DNA of 6,204 bases from positions 1 through 6,204 of the forward strand of contig QHUF01000294.1 in NCBI GenBank assembly GCA_003221075.1. The letters run 5' to 3'. Source of the stretch: Gemmatimonadota bacterium (lineage in GTDB: Bacteria; Gemmatimonadota; Gemmatimonadetes; Gemmatimonadales; GWC2-71-9). Position numbers and translations under genes: made by a program. Shown here one piece after another: positions 1 through 6,204 of this stretch (position 1 is its first letter; every line of letters begins with the position of its first letter). The notes below the pieces were generated by a model, which saw nothing but the letters and a program-made list of their open reading frames with translations, did no database searches and had not been told where the DNA came from.

Positions 1-1038
1 AGTCTCGCCCGCGATGGTGACGATGCCGTGGGCGTGATCCTGCGGATTCGCGACGGCAGGCTCATCGCGCGCGAGCATCGCTTCCTCGAGCATGTCGAGC
101 ATGCTCCCGAAGGCGAAGTGCTCCGGACGTTCCTGGTGGGCTACTATCTCCCACTCGAGCAGCGCGCCCAGCGCGTCGTGCTCCCGTTTGCGCCCGCCGA
201 TCTGGACGCGCTCCGCGAGCTGGCACCCGGTGTCGAGTTTGCGGTGCCGCAGCGCGGATCGGCCGCGAAGCTGGTCGAGCTCGCCGATCAGAACGCGCGC
301 CACCTGCTCGACAGCTTCAAGATCGAGGCGTTCGACATCGATGAGCGCGCCGCCGATCCCGTGTTCTCCCTCGGCCGCGACCTGGGTCTGCCCGTGGTCC
401 CCCGGGCGATGGTGTGCATCGATATCTCGACCAATCAGGGGCGGGACACGGTAGGCTCGCTCGTGTGGTTCGAGGGTGGCCGCCCCCGCAAGGCGGAATA
501 CCGGCGATATCGGATCAAAGGTGTAGAAGGAATCGATGATTTCGCCGCGATGAAGGAAGTGGTGACGCGCTTTCTCACTCGCCGCATTGCGGAGAACAAG
601 CAGATTCCGGACTTGATCGTGATCGACGGAGGCAAAGGCCAATTGGCGGCCGCAGTCGAAGCGGCGCGCGCCCAGGGACAGGAGCGTCTGCCGATCGTGA
701 GTCTCGCGAAACGGGAAGAGGAAGTCTTTGTGCAGGAGTCCGGCGAGCCGCTCCGGCTCTCGCGGCGCAGTCCGTCGCTCAAGCTCCTGCAGCGGGCGCG
801 GGACGAAGCCCACCGCTTCGCGGTCACCTACAGCCGCAAACGCCGCGCGCAGCGCACCATCACGTCGGAGCTGCTGCGCATCCCGGGAATCGGGCCGGCG
901 CGCCGGCGGCTCCTGCTGGAGCGCTTCGGTTCACTCGCTGGCGTGCGTACCGCGACGCCCGCGGAGATCGCCGCCCTGCCGGGATTCTCCACCAAGCTGG
1001 CGGACCGGATCCTCGACCGGTTGCATCAGCGCGCGTGA
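1..1038 (+). CDS. uvrC: UvrABC excinuclease subunit C, C-terminal part (5' end outside window)
   Basis: UvrC makes the two incisions flanking a DNA lesion in nucleotide excision repair, acting in the cytoplasm with UvrA and UvrB. The reading frame is open from the first base, so this is the last 345 residues of a protein usually about 600-650 long; the GIY-YIG nuclease that cuts 3' of the lesion, and probably the UVR domain, lie upstream. What is present is the RNase H-like 5'-incision nuclease domain (about residues 135-280 of the fragment) followed by tandem helix-hairpin-helix DNA-binding motifs (about 287-342, with PGIG at 295-298 and LPGF at 326-329). The expected Asp-Asp-His catalytic residues are visible: D141 in CIDIS (421-423), D209 in VIDGGKGQL (625-627) and H271 in RDEAHRF (811-813). 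The position after DIS is Thr rather than the His or Asn I recall from other UvrC proteins, probably a lineage variant. The stop overlaps the thrC start. Confidence 0.97.
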   Translation, partial: SLARDGDDAVGVILRIRDGRLIAREHRFLEHVEHAPEGEVLRTFLVGYYLPLEQRAQRVVLPFAPADLDALRELAPGVEFAVPQRGSAAKLVELADQNARHLLDSFKIEAFDIDERAADPVFSLGRDLGLPVVPRAMVCIDISTNQGRDTVGSLVWFEGGRPRKAEYRRYRIKGVEGIDDFAAMKEVVTRFLTRRIAENKQIPDLIVIDGGKGQLAAAVEAARAQGQERLPIVSLAKREEEVFVQESGEPLRLSRRSPSLKLLQRARDEAHRFAVTYSRKRRAQRTITSELLRIPGIGPARRRLLLERFGSLAGVRTATPAEIAALPGFSTKLADRILDRLHQRA

Positions 1039-2189
1039 CCACCTGGACACTGGAGTGCTCGGCGTGCGAACCCGTGCGCGCGCGCGATGCCGACGGATTT
1101 CCCGGTGTATGCGAGGTCTGCGGGTCCCCGTACCTGGTCCGGTACGCCACGCTCCCAGGGCCTGAAGCGAAGACGCAACTGCTTCGTCGGCGTTGGACGA
1201 TGTGGCGCTATGACGAGTGGCTGCCACTCGGCGAAGGTGAGCACCCCGTCACACTCGGCGAGGGCGGCACGCCGCTGCTCAAAGTCGAGCGCGTCGCCAC
1301 GCGCCAGGGTTTCGACCAACTCTGGGTCAAGGACGAAGGCACGAACCCCACGGGATCGTTCAAGGCCCGAGGACTGGCCGCTGCCGTCACGCGCGCGGTG
1401 CTGGCAGGAGCGAAAGAGTTCGTCGTACCGACCGCCGGCAATGCGGGGATCGCGCTCGCCGCGTACGCGACCCGTGCGGGTGCGTCGGCGCGGGTGTACG
1501 CGCCTGCCACGACGCCGCGTCCCATCCTGGATCAGATCCGCGCGTTTGGCGGAGATCTGATCCTGCTCGATGGGCACATCGGCGACTGTGGTATTGCGGC
1601 TCGGCTGCACGCCACGAATACCGGTGCCATCGACGTCTCCACCCTGAGAGAGCCGTATCGCATCGAGGGCAAAAAGACGCTCGGCCTCGAGTTGGCCGAG
1701 CAGTTCGGATGGACGCTGCCGGACGCGATCATCTATCCGACCGGCGGCGGGACGGGCCTGATCGGCATGTGGAAGGCGTTCCAGGAGCTCCGCCAATGCG
1801 GCTGGCTGCGCGGACCGTTGCCCCGGATGTACACGGTGCAAGCGAGTGGCTGCGCTCCGGTCGTGCAGGCATTCGAATCGGGCGCCGAGCGATGCGAGTC
1901 GTGGCCCGATCCCAAAACCGTAGCAGCTGGTTTGCGCGTGCCGTCGCCGCTCGGTGACCGGCTCATGCTGCGCGCGTTGCGCGACAGCGGCGGCGGCGCT
2001 GTCGCCGTGAGCGACGAAGCGCTGTCCGCGGCCGCGCATGAGCTGCAGCTCGCCGAAGGGATCGACGCGTCGCCGGAGGGCGGAGCGGCCTTGTCAGGTG
2101 CGGTCGCGCTCAAGAACAGAGGGGTGTTGGGTCCCGAGCAGCGCATCGTGCTGTTCAATACAGGCGCCGGGTGGCTCTACAGGACCTAA
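1035..2189 (+). CDS. thrC: Threonine synthase (PLP-dependent, fold type II, with N-terminal Cys4 zinc-ribbon-like segment)
   Basis: Threonine synthase converts O-phosphohomoserine and water to L-threonine and phosphate, the last step of threonine synthesis, in the cytoplasm. The 384-residue product has the family layout: a CxxC pair at C8/C11 and a second at C26/C29 resembling a small zinc ribbon, then a Trp-synthase-beta-like PLP domain. K110 in NPTGSFKARG is the predicted lysine that forms the Schiff base with PLP, and TGGGTGLIG (236-244) is the glycine-rich loop that should hold the PLP phosphate. The length fits the shorter thrC class of about 350-420 residues. The GTG start at 1035 shares bases with the uvrC TGA (GTGA overlap), suggesting translational coupling; I see no clear Shine-Dalgarno sequence. 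It places the first cysteine pair close to the N-terminus as expected. A related PLP enzyme such as threonine dehydratase or cysteate synthase is possible, but the Cys4 segment and overall order favour ThrC. Confidence 0.88.
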   Translation: MTTWTLECSACEPVRARDADGFPGVCEVCGSPYLVRYATLPGPEAKTQLLRRRWTMWRYDEWLPLGEGEHPVTLGEGGTPLLKVERVATRQGFDQLWVKDEGTNPTGSFKARGLAAAVTRAVLAGAKEFVVPTAGNAGIALAAYATRAGASARVYAPATTPRPILDQIRAFGGDLILLDGHIGDCGIAARLHATNTGAIDVSTLREPYRIEGKKTLGLELAEQFGWTLPDAIIYPTGGGTGLIGMWKAFQELRQCGWLRGPLPRMYTVQASGCAPVVQAFESGAERCESWPDPKTVAAGLRVPSPLGDRLMLRALRDSGGGAVAVSDEALSAAAHELQLAEGIDASPEGGAALSGAVALKNRGVLGPEQRIVLFNTGAGWLYRT

Positions 2190-2215
2190 GCTGTTTAATT
2201 CCAATACTTCGGCAC

Positions 2216-3391
2216 ATGCGCATCGCTATCCTGGATCCAGCCGCTGGTATCAGCGGCGACATGACATTGGGGGCTCTCCTCTCGCTGGGACTGCCGGTTT
2301 CCTGGCTCGAGGAGTTGCCGGAACGGCTGGGCCTCGGCGACGTCCGTGTTACGGTTCGAGACGTTCGGCGCTCCGGTATTACGTGCAAGCAAGTCGAGTT
2401 CGGCATCCCGGAGCAGCCGCACGGCCGCCACGTCGGTGAGCTGGTGCGACTCGTCGAGCGGGCTCCGGTTTCCGATTGGGTGAAGGAGCGCGCCGTACGG
2501 GCGTTCCGATTGGTCGGCGAGGCTGAAGGTCGAGTCCACGGCGTCGCTCCGGAAGAAGTGCGCCTGCATGAAGTCGGAGCGGTGGACGCGGTCCTCGATA
2601 TCGTCGGTGGCATCGAAGGGTTCGAGCGACTCGGCGTCGAGAGCGTATACCATCTTCCGGTCGCGGTGGGGCAGGGGTGGGTGGAGGCGGCGCATGGTCG
2701 CCTGCCGGTCCCCGCGCCAGCCACGGCGATCCTGCTCGAAGGGCTGGAAATCGCGGGCGGGGCGGGACCTGTGGAAGGCGAGGCGACGACCCCCACCGGC
2801 GCCGCGCTGCTCCGGGTACTGTCGGCAGGCGCGCCGCCGGACCGTTGGCGCATGGTCGGCAGTGGGTGGGGCGCCGGTCAGCGCGATCCCAAACACTATC
2901 CGAACGCGTTGCGCATTCTGATCGCCGAGGTGGCGGCGGAAGCCGGGCGCGTGGTGTTGCTCGCCACCGACGTGGACGACATGAGTCCAGAGTATGTGGA
3001 GCCGCTGCGCCAGGCCTTGGTCCAGGCAGGCGCGCTCGACGTGCAGACATGGCCGGTGCAGATGAAGAAGGGCCGCCAGGGGTTCCGCGTGGAGGTCATG
3101 GCGCCTGAGGGGCTCGCGGAAGCGGTGACCGCCGAGCTGTTCCGGCACAGCACCACCGCCGGCGTGCGCCGCTGGATTGCGGAGCGGGCCACGCTGCCGC
3201 GACATCAGCTGACGGTACGGCTGGACGGCGTGGCGGTGCGGGTCAAGGTGCTGGATGGCGGCCAGCCCCGAGTGAAGCCAGAATACGACGATGTGTTGGC
3301 GGCGGCGCAGGCCTTGGGCCGTCCGCCACTCGAGGTGGCGCGCGCCGTGGAGCGCGACGCCGAGGCTCTTATCGCGAAATCCAAGGAGTGA
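2216..3391 (+). CDS. larC: Nickel-pincer cofactor biosynthesis protein LarC (DUF111 family)
   Basis: LarC is the CTP-dependent nickel insertase (cyclometallase) that completes the nickel-pincer nucleotide cofactor of lactate racemase LarA and related enzymes, acting on the product of LarB and LarE. The 391-residue protein matches the family along its length: DPAAGISGDMT (7-17), LHEVGAVD (117-124), PVPAPAT (164-170), TPTG (192-195), then DVDDMSPE (252-259), which opens the C-terminal half, and TTAGVRR further on. The N- and C-terminal halves are in one uninterrupted frame, whereas in Lactobacillus plantarum larC1 and larC2 are joined by programmed frameshifting. I chose ATG 2216 because MRIAILDPAAGISGD is where the family begins; an in-frame GTG at 2171 would add 15 residues inside the end of thrC and looks unrelated to the family. 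There is no good Shine-Dalgarno sequence in the 26-base gap upstream. No larA, larB or larE is present in the window. Confidence 0.93.
   Translation: MRIAILDPAAGISGDMTLGALLSLGLPVSWLEELPERLGLGDVRVTVRDVRRSGITCKQVEFGIPEQPHGRHVGELVRLVERAPVSDWVKERAVRAFRLVGEAEGRVHGVAPEEVRLHEVGAVDAVLDIVGGIEGFERLGVESVYHLPVAVGQGWVEAAHGRLPVPAPATAILLEGLEIAGGAGPVEGEATTPTGAALLRVLSAGAPPDRWRMVGSGWGAGQRDPKHYPNALRILIAEVAAEAGRVVLLATDVDDMSPEYVEPLRQALVQAGALDVQTWPVQMKKGRQGFRVEVMAPEGLAEAVTAELFRHSTTAGVRRWIAERATLPRHQLTVRLDGVAVRVKVLDGGQPRVKPEYDDVLAAAQALGRPPLEVARAVERDAEALIAKSKE
3383..3388 (+). promoter_or_regulatory. Shine-Dalgarno sequence AAGGAG that decides the start of the TPR gene
   Basis: AAGGAG lies at the very end of larC. 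It ends five bases before the GTG at 3394, a normal spacing, but it touches the in-frame GTG at 3388, which would leave no spacing. This supports 3394 as the real start of the downstream gene, two residues shorter than the longest possible reading frame. Confidence 0.65.
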
Positions 3392-3393
3392 AC

Positions 3394-4926
3394 GTGCGAA
3401 CGGTTCGCAATCTCACGGCAATCCTGTTTACCGCAGTCACGATCCCGGTCGCGGCGCAGCAGCCACCGCCAGCTGGACGGTGGGCGGAAGCAAAATGTGA
3501 CCTGAAGCCAGGCCACTTTCTCGTGAATCAGGGTCTGTTGTTTTTGAAGAGCGCGACGACGACGAAGTTTGAGGATCAGAAGAAGAAAGACCTGGCTGAC
3601 GCCCAGCGGGTGCTGACGCAGGCCGTGACCGGCGACCAGAATAAGAATCCGGCAGCGTGGTACTACCTGGGCCGCTATTACATCATGACGAACGACGCGT
3701 TTGGCACCGACTCGGCATTCACGCATGCTCAGGCGTTGAAACCGGAGTGCAAGGGCGACATGGATGTGTGGCGGCGGTATGTGTGGGTGCCCACGTTCAA
3801 CGCCGGGATCGCGGCGTGGCAGGCGAACAACCCCGATTCCGCAATCCGTTCCTTCGAGCGCGCGAACGCGCTGCTCGCCGACGAGCCGACCGGCCTCAAG
3901 TACGTCGCGACGCTGTTCTTCAACACCGGCAAGTCCGATTCCGCGGTCATCTATTTCCGGCGGGCCGCGAACGTGGCAGCGACGGATCCCAAGTTCGCGC
4001 AGGACCGCAAGGACGCGCTCTACAACCTCGGCCGCATTCAGCAAAGCCTGGGGCAGCTGCCCGAGGCGCAGGCGTCGTATCGCGAGTATCTGGTTCTGTA
4101 TCCCAACGATGCCGAAATCATGGCGGCCTTGGGCGGCGTCTACATGCAGAAGGGCGCCAAGGACAGCGCCTACCGCGACAGCGCCTTCACGATTTACCGG
4201 CAAATCGTCAGCAAAGGCGACTCAATGGGTTACTACCAGCTCTATCGAGTCGGCGCCGAGATCTCCGGGAGCGTACCGGAAGACCCCGACACGTCCGTCG
4301 CAGGCAGTAGTTGCCGGCGGGAAGCTCGTGCCAGCCGTCCGCCGCTGACCGTCGCGAGGATTCGCGCGCGCTGCGACTCTGTGACGACCGGCATGGCCAA
4401 GACGTATCTCGCGAACTCGCGGGCGGCGTTCTCACTCGCCGCGCAGGCGCTCGATGCGAGTCTGAAGGTCAACCCGTATTACCGGGAGAGCCTGATCTTC
4501 CGTGCCAACACCGCCCTCGGCCTGCACGATTCGGTGACGGCGCTGGCGATGTCGCGCCGCCTGATGGCGGTCGATCCGATGAACCGCACCGGCATCAAGA
4601 TCATGGCGTACGCGCAGCAACAGAACGGCAAGATCGACTCCGCGCTGTACTACTACAAACTGAGCGACTCGCTCCTGATCGGGGACGTCGCGGTGACTCA
4701 GTTCGACTCGACCGACACAGGCCGGGACGTGAAGGGAGTCGTGACGAACACGCGGGAGAAGCCGAACGCGCCGTACAAGCTCCTGTTCGAGTTCGTCGAC
4801 CTGAAGGGCGAGGTGGTTGCGAGGGACACCGTGCAGATCGCGACGACGCCGCCCGGGGGGCAGCAACAGTTCGCCTTGAAGGCCGCGGGTCCGACCATCG
4901 CTGCGTGGCGGTACAAGAAGCAGTGA
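3394..4926 (+). CDS. Secreted TPR-repeat protein with C-terminal beta-rich domain, function unknown
   Basis: I do not recognise a named family. With the GTG start at 3394 (chosen from the AAGGAG five bases upstream; GTG 3388 is the alternative) the product has 510 residues. It begins with a signal peptide: basic MRTVRN, a hydrophobic stretch about 7-19, and a likely signal peptidase I site after VAA (residue 21), with no lipobox cysteine, so export to the periplasm or beyond is predicted. TPR-like helix pairs follow at about 85-118, 133-166, 165-198, 206-239 and 240-276, with typical features such as AWYYLGRYY and ALYNLGRIQQSLGQLPEAQASY, and again at about 363-396 and 398-430. Between them (about 292-335) is an Arg/Ser-rich linker holding C307 and C327. 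The last 80 residues (about 431-510) look like a beta-sandwich, somewhat like FxLYD-type domains. TPRs imply a protein-binding or scaffold role, but no partner is evident. It sits directly behind larC and in front of a terminator-like hairpin. Confidence 0.85.
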   Translation: MRTVRNLTAILFTAVTIPVAAQQPPPAGRWAEAKCDLKPGHFLVNQGLLFLKSATTTKFEDQKKKDLADAQRVLTQAVTGDQNKNPAAWYYLGRYYIMTNDAFGTDSAFTHAQALKPECKGDMDVWRRYVWVPTFNAGIAAWQANNPDSAIRSFERANALLADEPTGLKYVATLFFNTGKSDSAVIYFRRAANVAATDPKFAQDRKDALYNLGRIQQSLGQLPEAQASYREYLVLYPNDAEIMAALGGVYMQKGAKDSAYRDSAFTIYRQIVSKGDSMGYYQLYRVGAEISGSVPEDPDTSVAGSSCRREARASRPPLTVARIRARCDSVTTGMAKTYLANSRAAFSLAAQALDASLKVNPYYRESLIFRANTALGLHDSVTALAMSRRLMAVDPMNRTGIKIMAYAQQQNGKIDSALYYYKLSDSLLIGDVAVTQFDSTDTGRDVKGVVTNTREKPNAPYKLLFEFVDLKGEVVARDTVQIATTPPGGQQQFALKAAGPTIAAWRYKKQ

Positions 4927-4931
4927 CGTTT

Positions 4932-4937
4932 TAGAAT
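4932..4937 (+). promoter_or_regulatory. Possible -10 element (TAGAAT) for pgl-pgm, weak
   Basis: TAGAAT lies just after the TPR stop codon in a short AT-richer patch and matches the -10 consensus at five of six bases. A start site about seven bases downstream would fall at the base of the hairpin at 4945, making the hairpin the 5' end of a pgl-pgm mRNA. There is no recognisable -35 hexamer 16-18 bases upstream, so this is only a candidate. Confidence 0.2.
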
Positions 4938-4944
4938 CGCAATG

Positions 4945-4983
4945 AAACGGCCGTCGCCCACAAGCGGCGGCCGTTTATTTCTT
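4945..4983 (+). terminator. Rho-independent terminator-like hairpin between the TPR gene and pgl
   Basis: AAACGGCCG (4945-4953) pairs perfectly with CGGCCGTTT (4968-4976). The stem extends inward by four more pairs (TCGC with GCGG, including one T-G wobble), giving about 13 pairs around the six-base loop CCACAA. It is followed by a T-rich run, TTTATTTCTT (4974-4983). It lies 18 bases after the TPR stop and is the only strong inverted repeat I noticed in the non-coding DNA here, as expected for the end of the uvrC-thrC-larC-TPR unit. The T-tract is interrupted by A and C, so termination may be partial, allowing read-through into pgl. Confidence 0.82.
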
Positions 4984-4988
4984 GAAAG

Positions 4989-4995
4989 AAGGAGG
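4989..4995 (+). promoter_or_regulatory. Strong Shine-Dalgarno AAGGAGG for pgl, directly behind the terminator
   Basis: AAGGAGG is a seven-base match to the anti-Shine-Dalgarno sequence, with 11 bases to the ATG at 5007, slightly longer than ideal. It begins five bases after the T-tract of the hairpin. A short inverted repeat, TTCTT-GA-AAGAA (4979-4990), overlaps its first two bases, but its two-base loop makes stable pairing doubtful. Confidence 0.75.
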
Positions 4996-5006
4996 GCTGA
5001 CGGTCG

Positions 5007-5741
5007 ATGCGAGCTGATCTCGCGGTGCTCCCCAGCGCCGCCGCGCTCGCCGACGCGGCCGCAGGACGTTTCGTCGCGGCCGCGGGGGACGCGATTGCCT
5101 CGCGTGGACAGTTCATCGTCGCGCTCTCCGGCGGCTCGACGCCGCGTGACACTTACCTCCGGCTCGGCACGGGGGCTCTCGTGTCCCAGGTGATGTGGTC
5201 GCGAGTTCAGGTCCTGTGGGGGGACGAACGGTGTGTACCGCCGCACGATGTCGAGAGCAACTACCGCATGGCGCGGGAAACCCTACTCGACCGCGTACCG
5301 GTCCCCGCGGAAAATGTGCACCGCATCCATGGCGAAGACGATCCTGCCACCGCCGCGGGAGTCTACGAAACGACGCTGCGGGCCTTGCTCCGGACGCCGG
5401 CGGGAGTGCGCATCGACCTCGTCCTCTTGGGACTCGGCGAGGATGGGCATACCGCATCGCTCTTTCCGGGGAGCGCCGCCGTCCACGAGCAGACACGCTG
5501 GGTGATGGCCGCGCGCGCCGCCGCGGCGTCGATGTGGCGGATCACGCTGACACCGGCGGTGATCAACGCCGCGGTCGAGGTCTTGTTCCTCGTCTCCGGC
5601 GCCGCCAAGGCGGGCATTCTCCGCCGCGTGCTCGAGGGTCCCCGCCTTCCACTGGAATTGCCGGCGCAGGCGATCGCACCCTCCAAGGGCCGAGTGCGCT
5701 GGTGCGTGGATGCGGCGGCGGCCGCTGACCTCACGCCATGA
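5007..5741 (+). CDS. pgl: 6-phosphogluconolactonase
   Basis: Pgl hydrolyses 6-phospho-D-glucono-1,5-lactone to 6-phosphogluconate, the second step of the oxidative pentose phosphate pathway and the Entner-Doudoroff route, in the cytoplasm. The 244-residue product has the size and motifs of the Pgl branch of the glucosamine-6-phosphate isomerase/DevB superfamily: ALSGGSTPRDTY (phosphate-binding loop, GGSTP at 42-46), LWGDERCVPPHDVESNYR (70-87), LGLGEDGHTASLFPG (141-155) with the H148 region typical of the active site, and SGAAKAGILRRVLEG starting at 197. WGDERCVP followed by SN, and GLGEDGHTASLFPG, favour lactonase over the deaminase NagB. The ATG is supported by AAGGAGG upstream. The gene follows the hairpin at 4945-4983 closely and its stop overlaps the pgm start, so the two are probably co-translated. 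Glucose-6-phosphate dehydrogenase, the enzyme producing its substrate, is not in the window. Confidence 0.95.
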   Translation: MRADLAVLPSAAALADAAAGRFVAAAGDAIASRGQFIVALSGGSTPRDTYLRLGTGALVSQVMWSRVQVLWGDERCVPPHDVESNYRMARETLLDRVPVPAENVHRIHGEDDPATAAGVYETTLRALLRTPAGVRIDLVLLGLGEDGHTASLFPGSAAVHEQTRWVMAARAAAASMWRITLTPAVINAAVEVLFLVSGAAKAGILRRVLEGPRLPLELPAQAIAPSKGRVRWCVDAAAAADLTP

Positions 5742-6204
5742 AGATCAGTCCGCTCGCGGGCCATCCGCCTCCGCAGGCGATGCTGCTCGACGTCGCGAAG
5801 CTGGTCACGGCCTACTACGCCGAGATCCCCGATCCCTCCGCGCCCGCCCAGCGCGTCGCCTTCGGCACGTCGGGCCATCGCGGGTCGTCGTTCGAGAAGA
5901 CCTTCAACGAATGGCACGTGCTCGCGATCAGCGAGGCCATCTGTCGCTACCGCCGGGAGCAGGGGATTGGCGGCCCGCTGTTTCTCGGCTTCGACACGCA
6001 CGCCCTGTCGGTGCCAGCTTGCACCACCGCTGTCGAAGTGCTCGCGGCCAACGGCGTCGACATCATGCTCGCCGAGCACGACGCCTACACACCGACGCCC
6101 GCGGTATCGCACGCCATCGTGAGCTACAACCGCGGGCGCACAATGAGCGGGGGGCTGGCCGACGGGATCGTCGTCACGCCGTCGCACAATCCGCCCGACA
6201 ACGG
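5738..6204 (+). CDS. pgm: Phosphoglucomutase (alpha-D-glucose-phosphate specific), N-terminal part (3' end outside window)
   Basis: Pgm interconverts alpha-D-glucose 1-phosphate and glucose 6-phosphate through a phosphoserine enzyme, linking glycogen and nucleotide-sugar metabolism to glycolysis and the pentose phosphate route. The ATG at 5738 overlaps the pgl TGA (ATGA), and 155 complete codons are present before the window ends; full-length members have about 545 residues. The fragment reads very like E. coli Pgm: MKISPLAGHPPP at the start, FGTSGHRGS (42-50), GFDTHALSVPA, EVLAANGVDI, YTPTPAVSHAI and GLADGIVVTPSHNPPDN. S149 in TPSHNPP is the catalytic serine that carries the phosphate. A segment near NRGRTMSGG, just before LADG, seems about three residues longer than in E. 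coli Pgm by my recollection. No Shine-Dalgarno sequence is visible, fitting translational coupling to pgl. The match to this Pgm subfamily rather than ManB/GlmM comes from the GTSGHRG and THALS motifs. Confidence 0.95.
   Translation, partial: MKISPLAGHPPPQAMLLDVAKLVTAYYAEIPDPSAPAQRVAFGTSGHRGSSFEKTFNEWHVLAISEAICRYRREQGIGGPLFLGFDTHALSVPACTTAVEVLAANGVDIMLAEHDAYTPTPAVSHAIVSYNRGRTMSGGLADGIVVTPSHNPPDN

Noticed and set aside
421..432. DIST instead of DISH/DISN in the UvrC nuclease motif as a sign of inactivation
   Set aside because: The catalytic Asp is intact, and the second Asp, the His and the HhH motifs are all present, so the enzyme should be active.
2171..2215. GTG at 2171 as an upstream start for larC
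   Set aside because: It adds 15 residues overlapping the end of thrC that do not resemble the LarC N-terminus, which begins at the ATG at 2216.
2195..3205. Long open frame on the minus strand opposite larC (336 codons), and similar ones opposite thrC and the TPR gene
   Set aside because: High GC content leaves antisense frames open. The translations are Arg/Ala/Pro-rich with no family motifs, while the + strand frames match known families over their length.
4290..4380. Possible frameshift in the TPR gene, since the Arg-rich segment around residues 300-328 looks unlike the flanking repeats
   Set aside because: TPR-like sequence resumes in the same frame afterwards and continues to a sensible C-terminus, so a linker is the simpler reading; a pair of compensating indels cannot be fully excluded without homologues.
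5363..6187. Minus-strand open frame of 274 codons opposite pgl and pgm
   Set aside because: It lies opposite two clearly recognised genes and its composition is that of a shadow frame.
1..6204. A hidden defence system, mobile element or CRISPR array
   Set aside because: I found no direct repeat arrays, transposase, integrase, toxin-antitoxin pair or nuclease/helicase cluster; all coding space is taken by the six genes listed.

Overview
This 6.2 kb window is GC-rich bacterial DNA that is almost fully coding. All genes lie on the + strand with very short gaps or 4-base stop/start overlaps. Six protein genes can be supported: the 3' part of uvrC, a PLP-dependent threonine synthase (thrC), a single-frame larC (nickel-pincer cofactor synthesis), a secreted TPR-repeat protein of unknown function, 6-phosphogluconolactonase (pgl), and the 5' part of phosphoglucomutase (pgm). 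I see no rRNA, tRNA, CRISPR array, insertion sequence, phage gene or other sign of recent transfer. Gene content, the high GC and the Ser/Tyr/Asp-rich periplasmic TPR protein would suit a Gram-negative environmental bacterium. Gemmatimonadota or a related group is my guess by style of sequence only, not a demonstrated assignment.

Layout. Block 1 (1-4926) reads uvrC > thrC > larC > TPR protein. uvrC and thrC overlap by 4 bases (GTGA). thrC and larC are 26 bases apart. larC and the TPR gene are separated by 2 bases (or overlap by 4 if the earlier GTG is used). This looks like one transcription unit, although the functions (DNA repair, threonine synthesis, Ni-cofactor synthesis, envelope TPR protein) are unrelated. 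A strong GC-rich hairpin followed by a T-rich tract (4945-4983) closes this block. Block 2 (5007 to the window end) is pgl > pgm, joined by an ATGA overlap. It is a small sugar-phosphate module around glucose-6-phosphate: Pgm interconverts glucose-1-P and glucose-6-P, and Pgl hydrolyses the lactone made when glucose-6-P dehydrogenase oxidises glucose-6-P.

Most of the window is ordinary housekeeping sequence, and I do not see an undescribed multi-gene system. The points most worth a second look are: (a) the terminator-like hairpin ends only 5 bases before the pgl Shine-Dalgarno sequence, leaving no room for a separate pgl promoter; (b) the uncharacterised secreted TPR protein with a C-terminal beta-rich domain and four cysteines; and (c) an unfused-frame, full-length LarC with no lar partner genes beside it.
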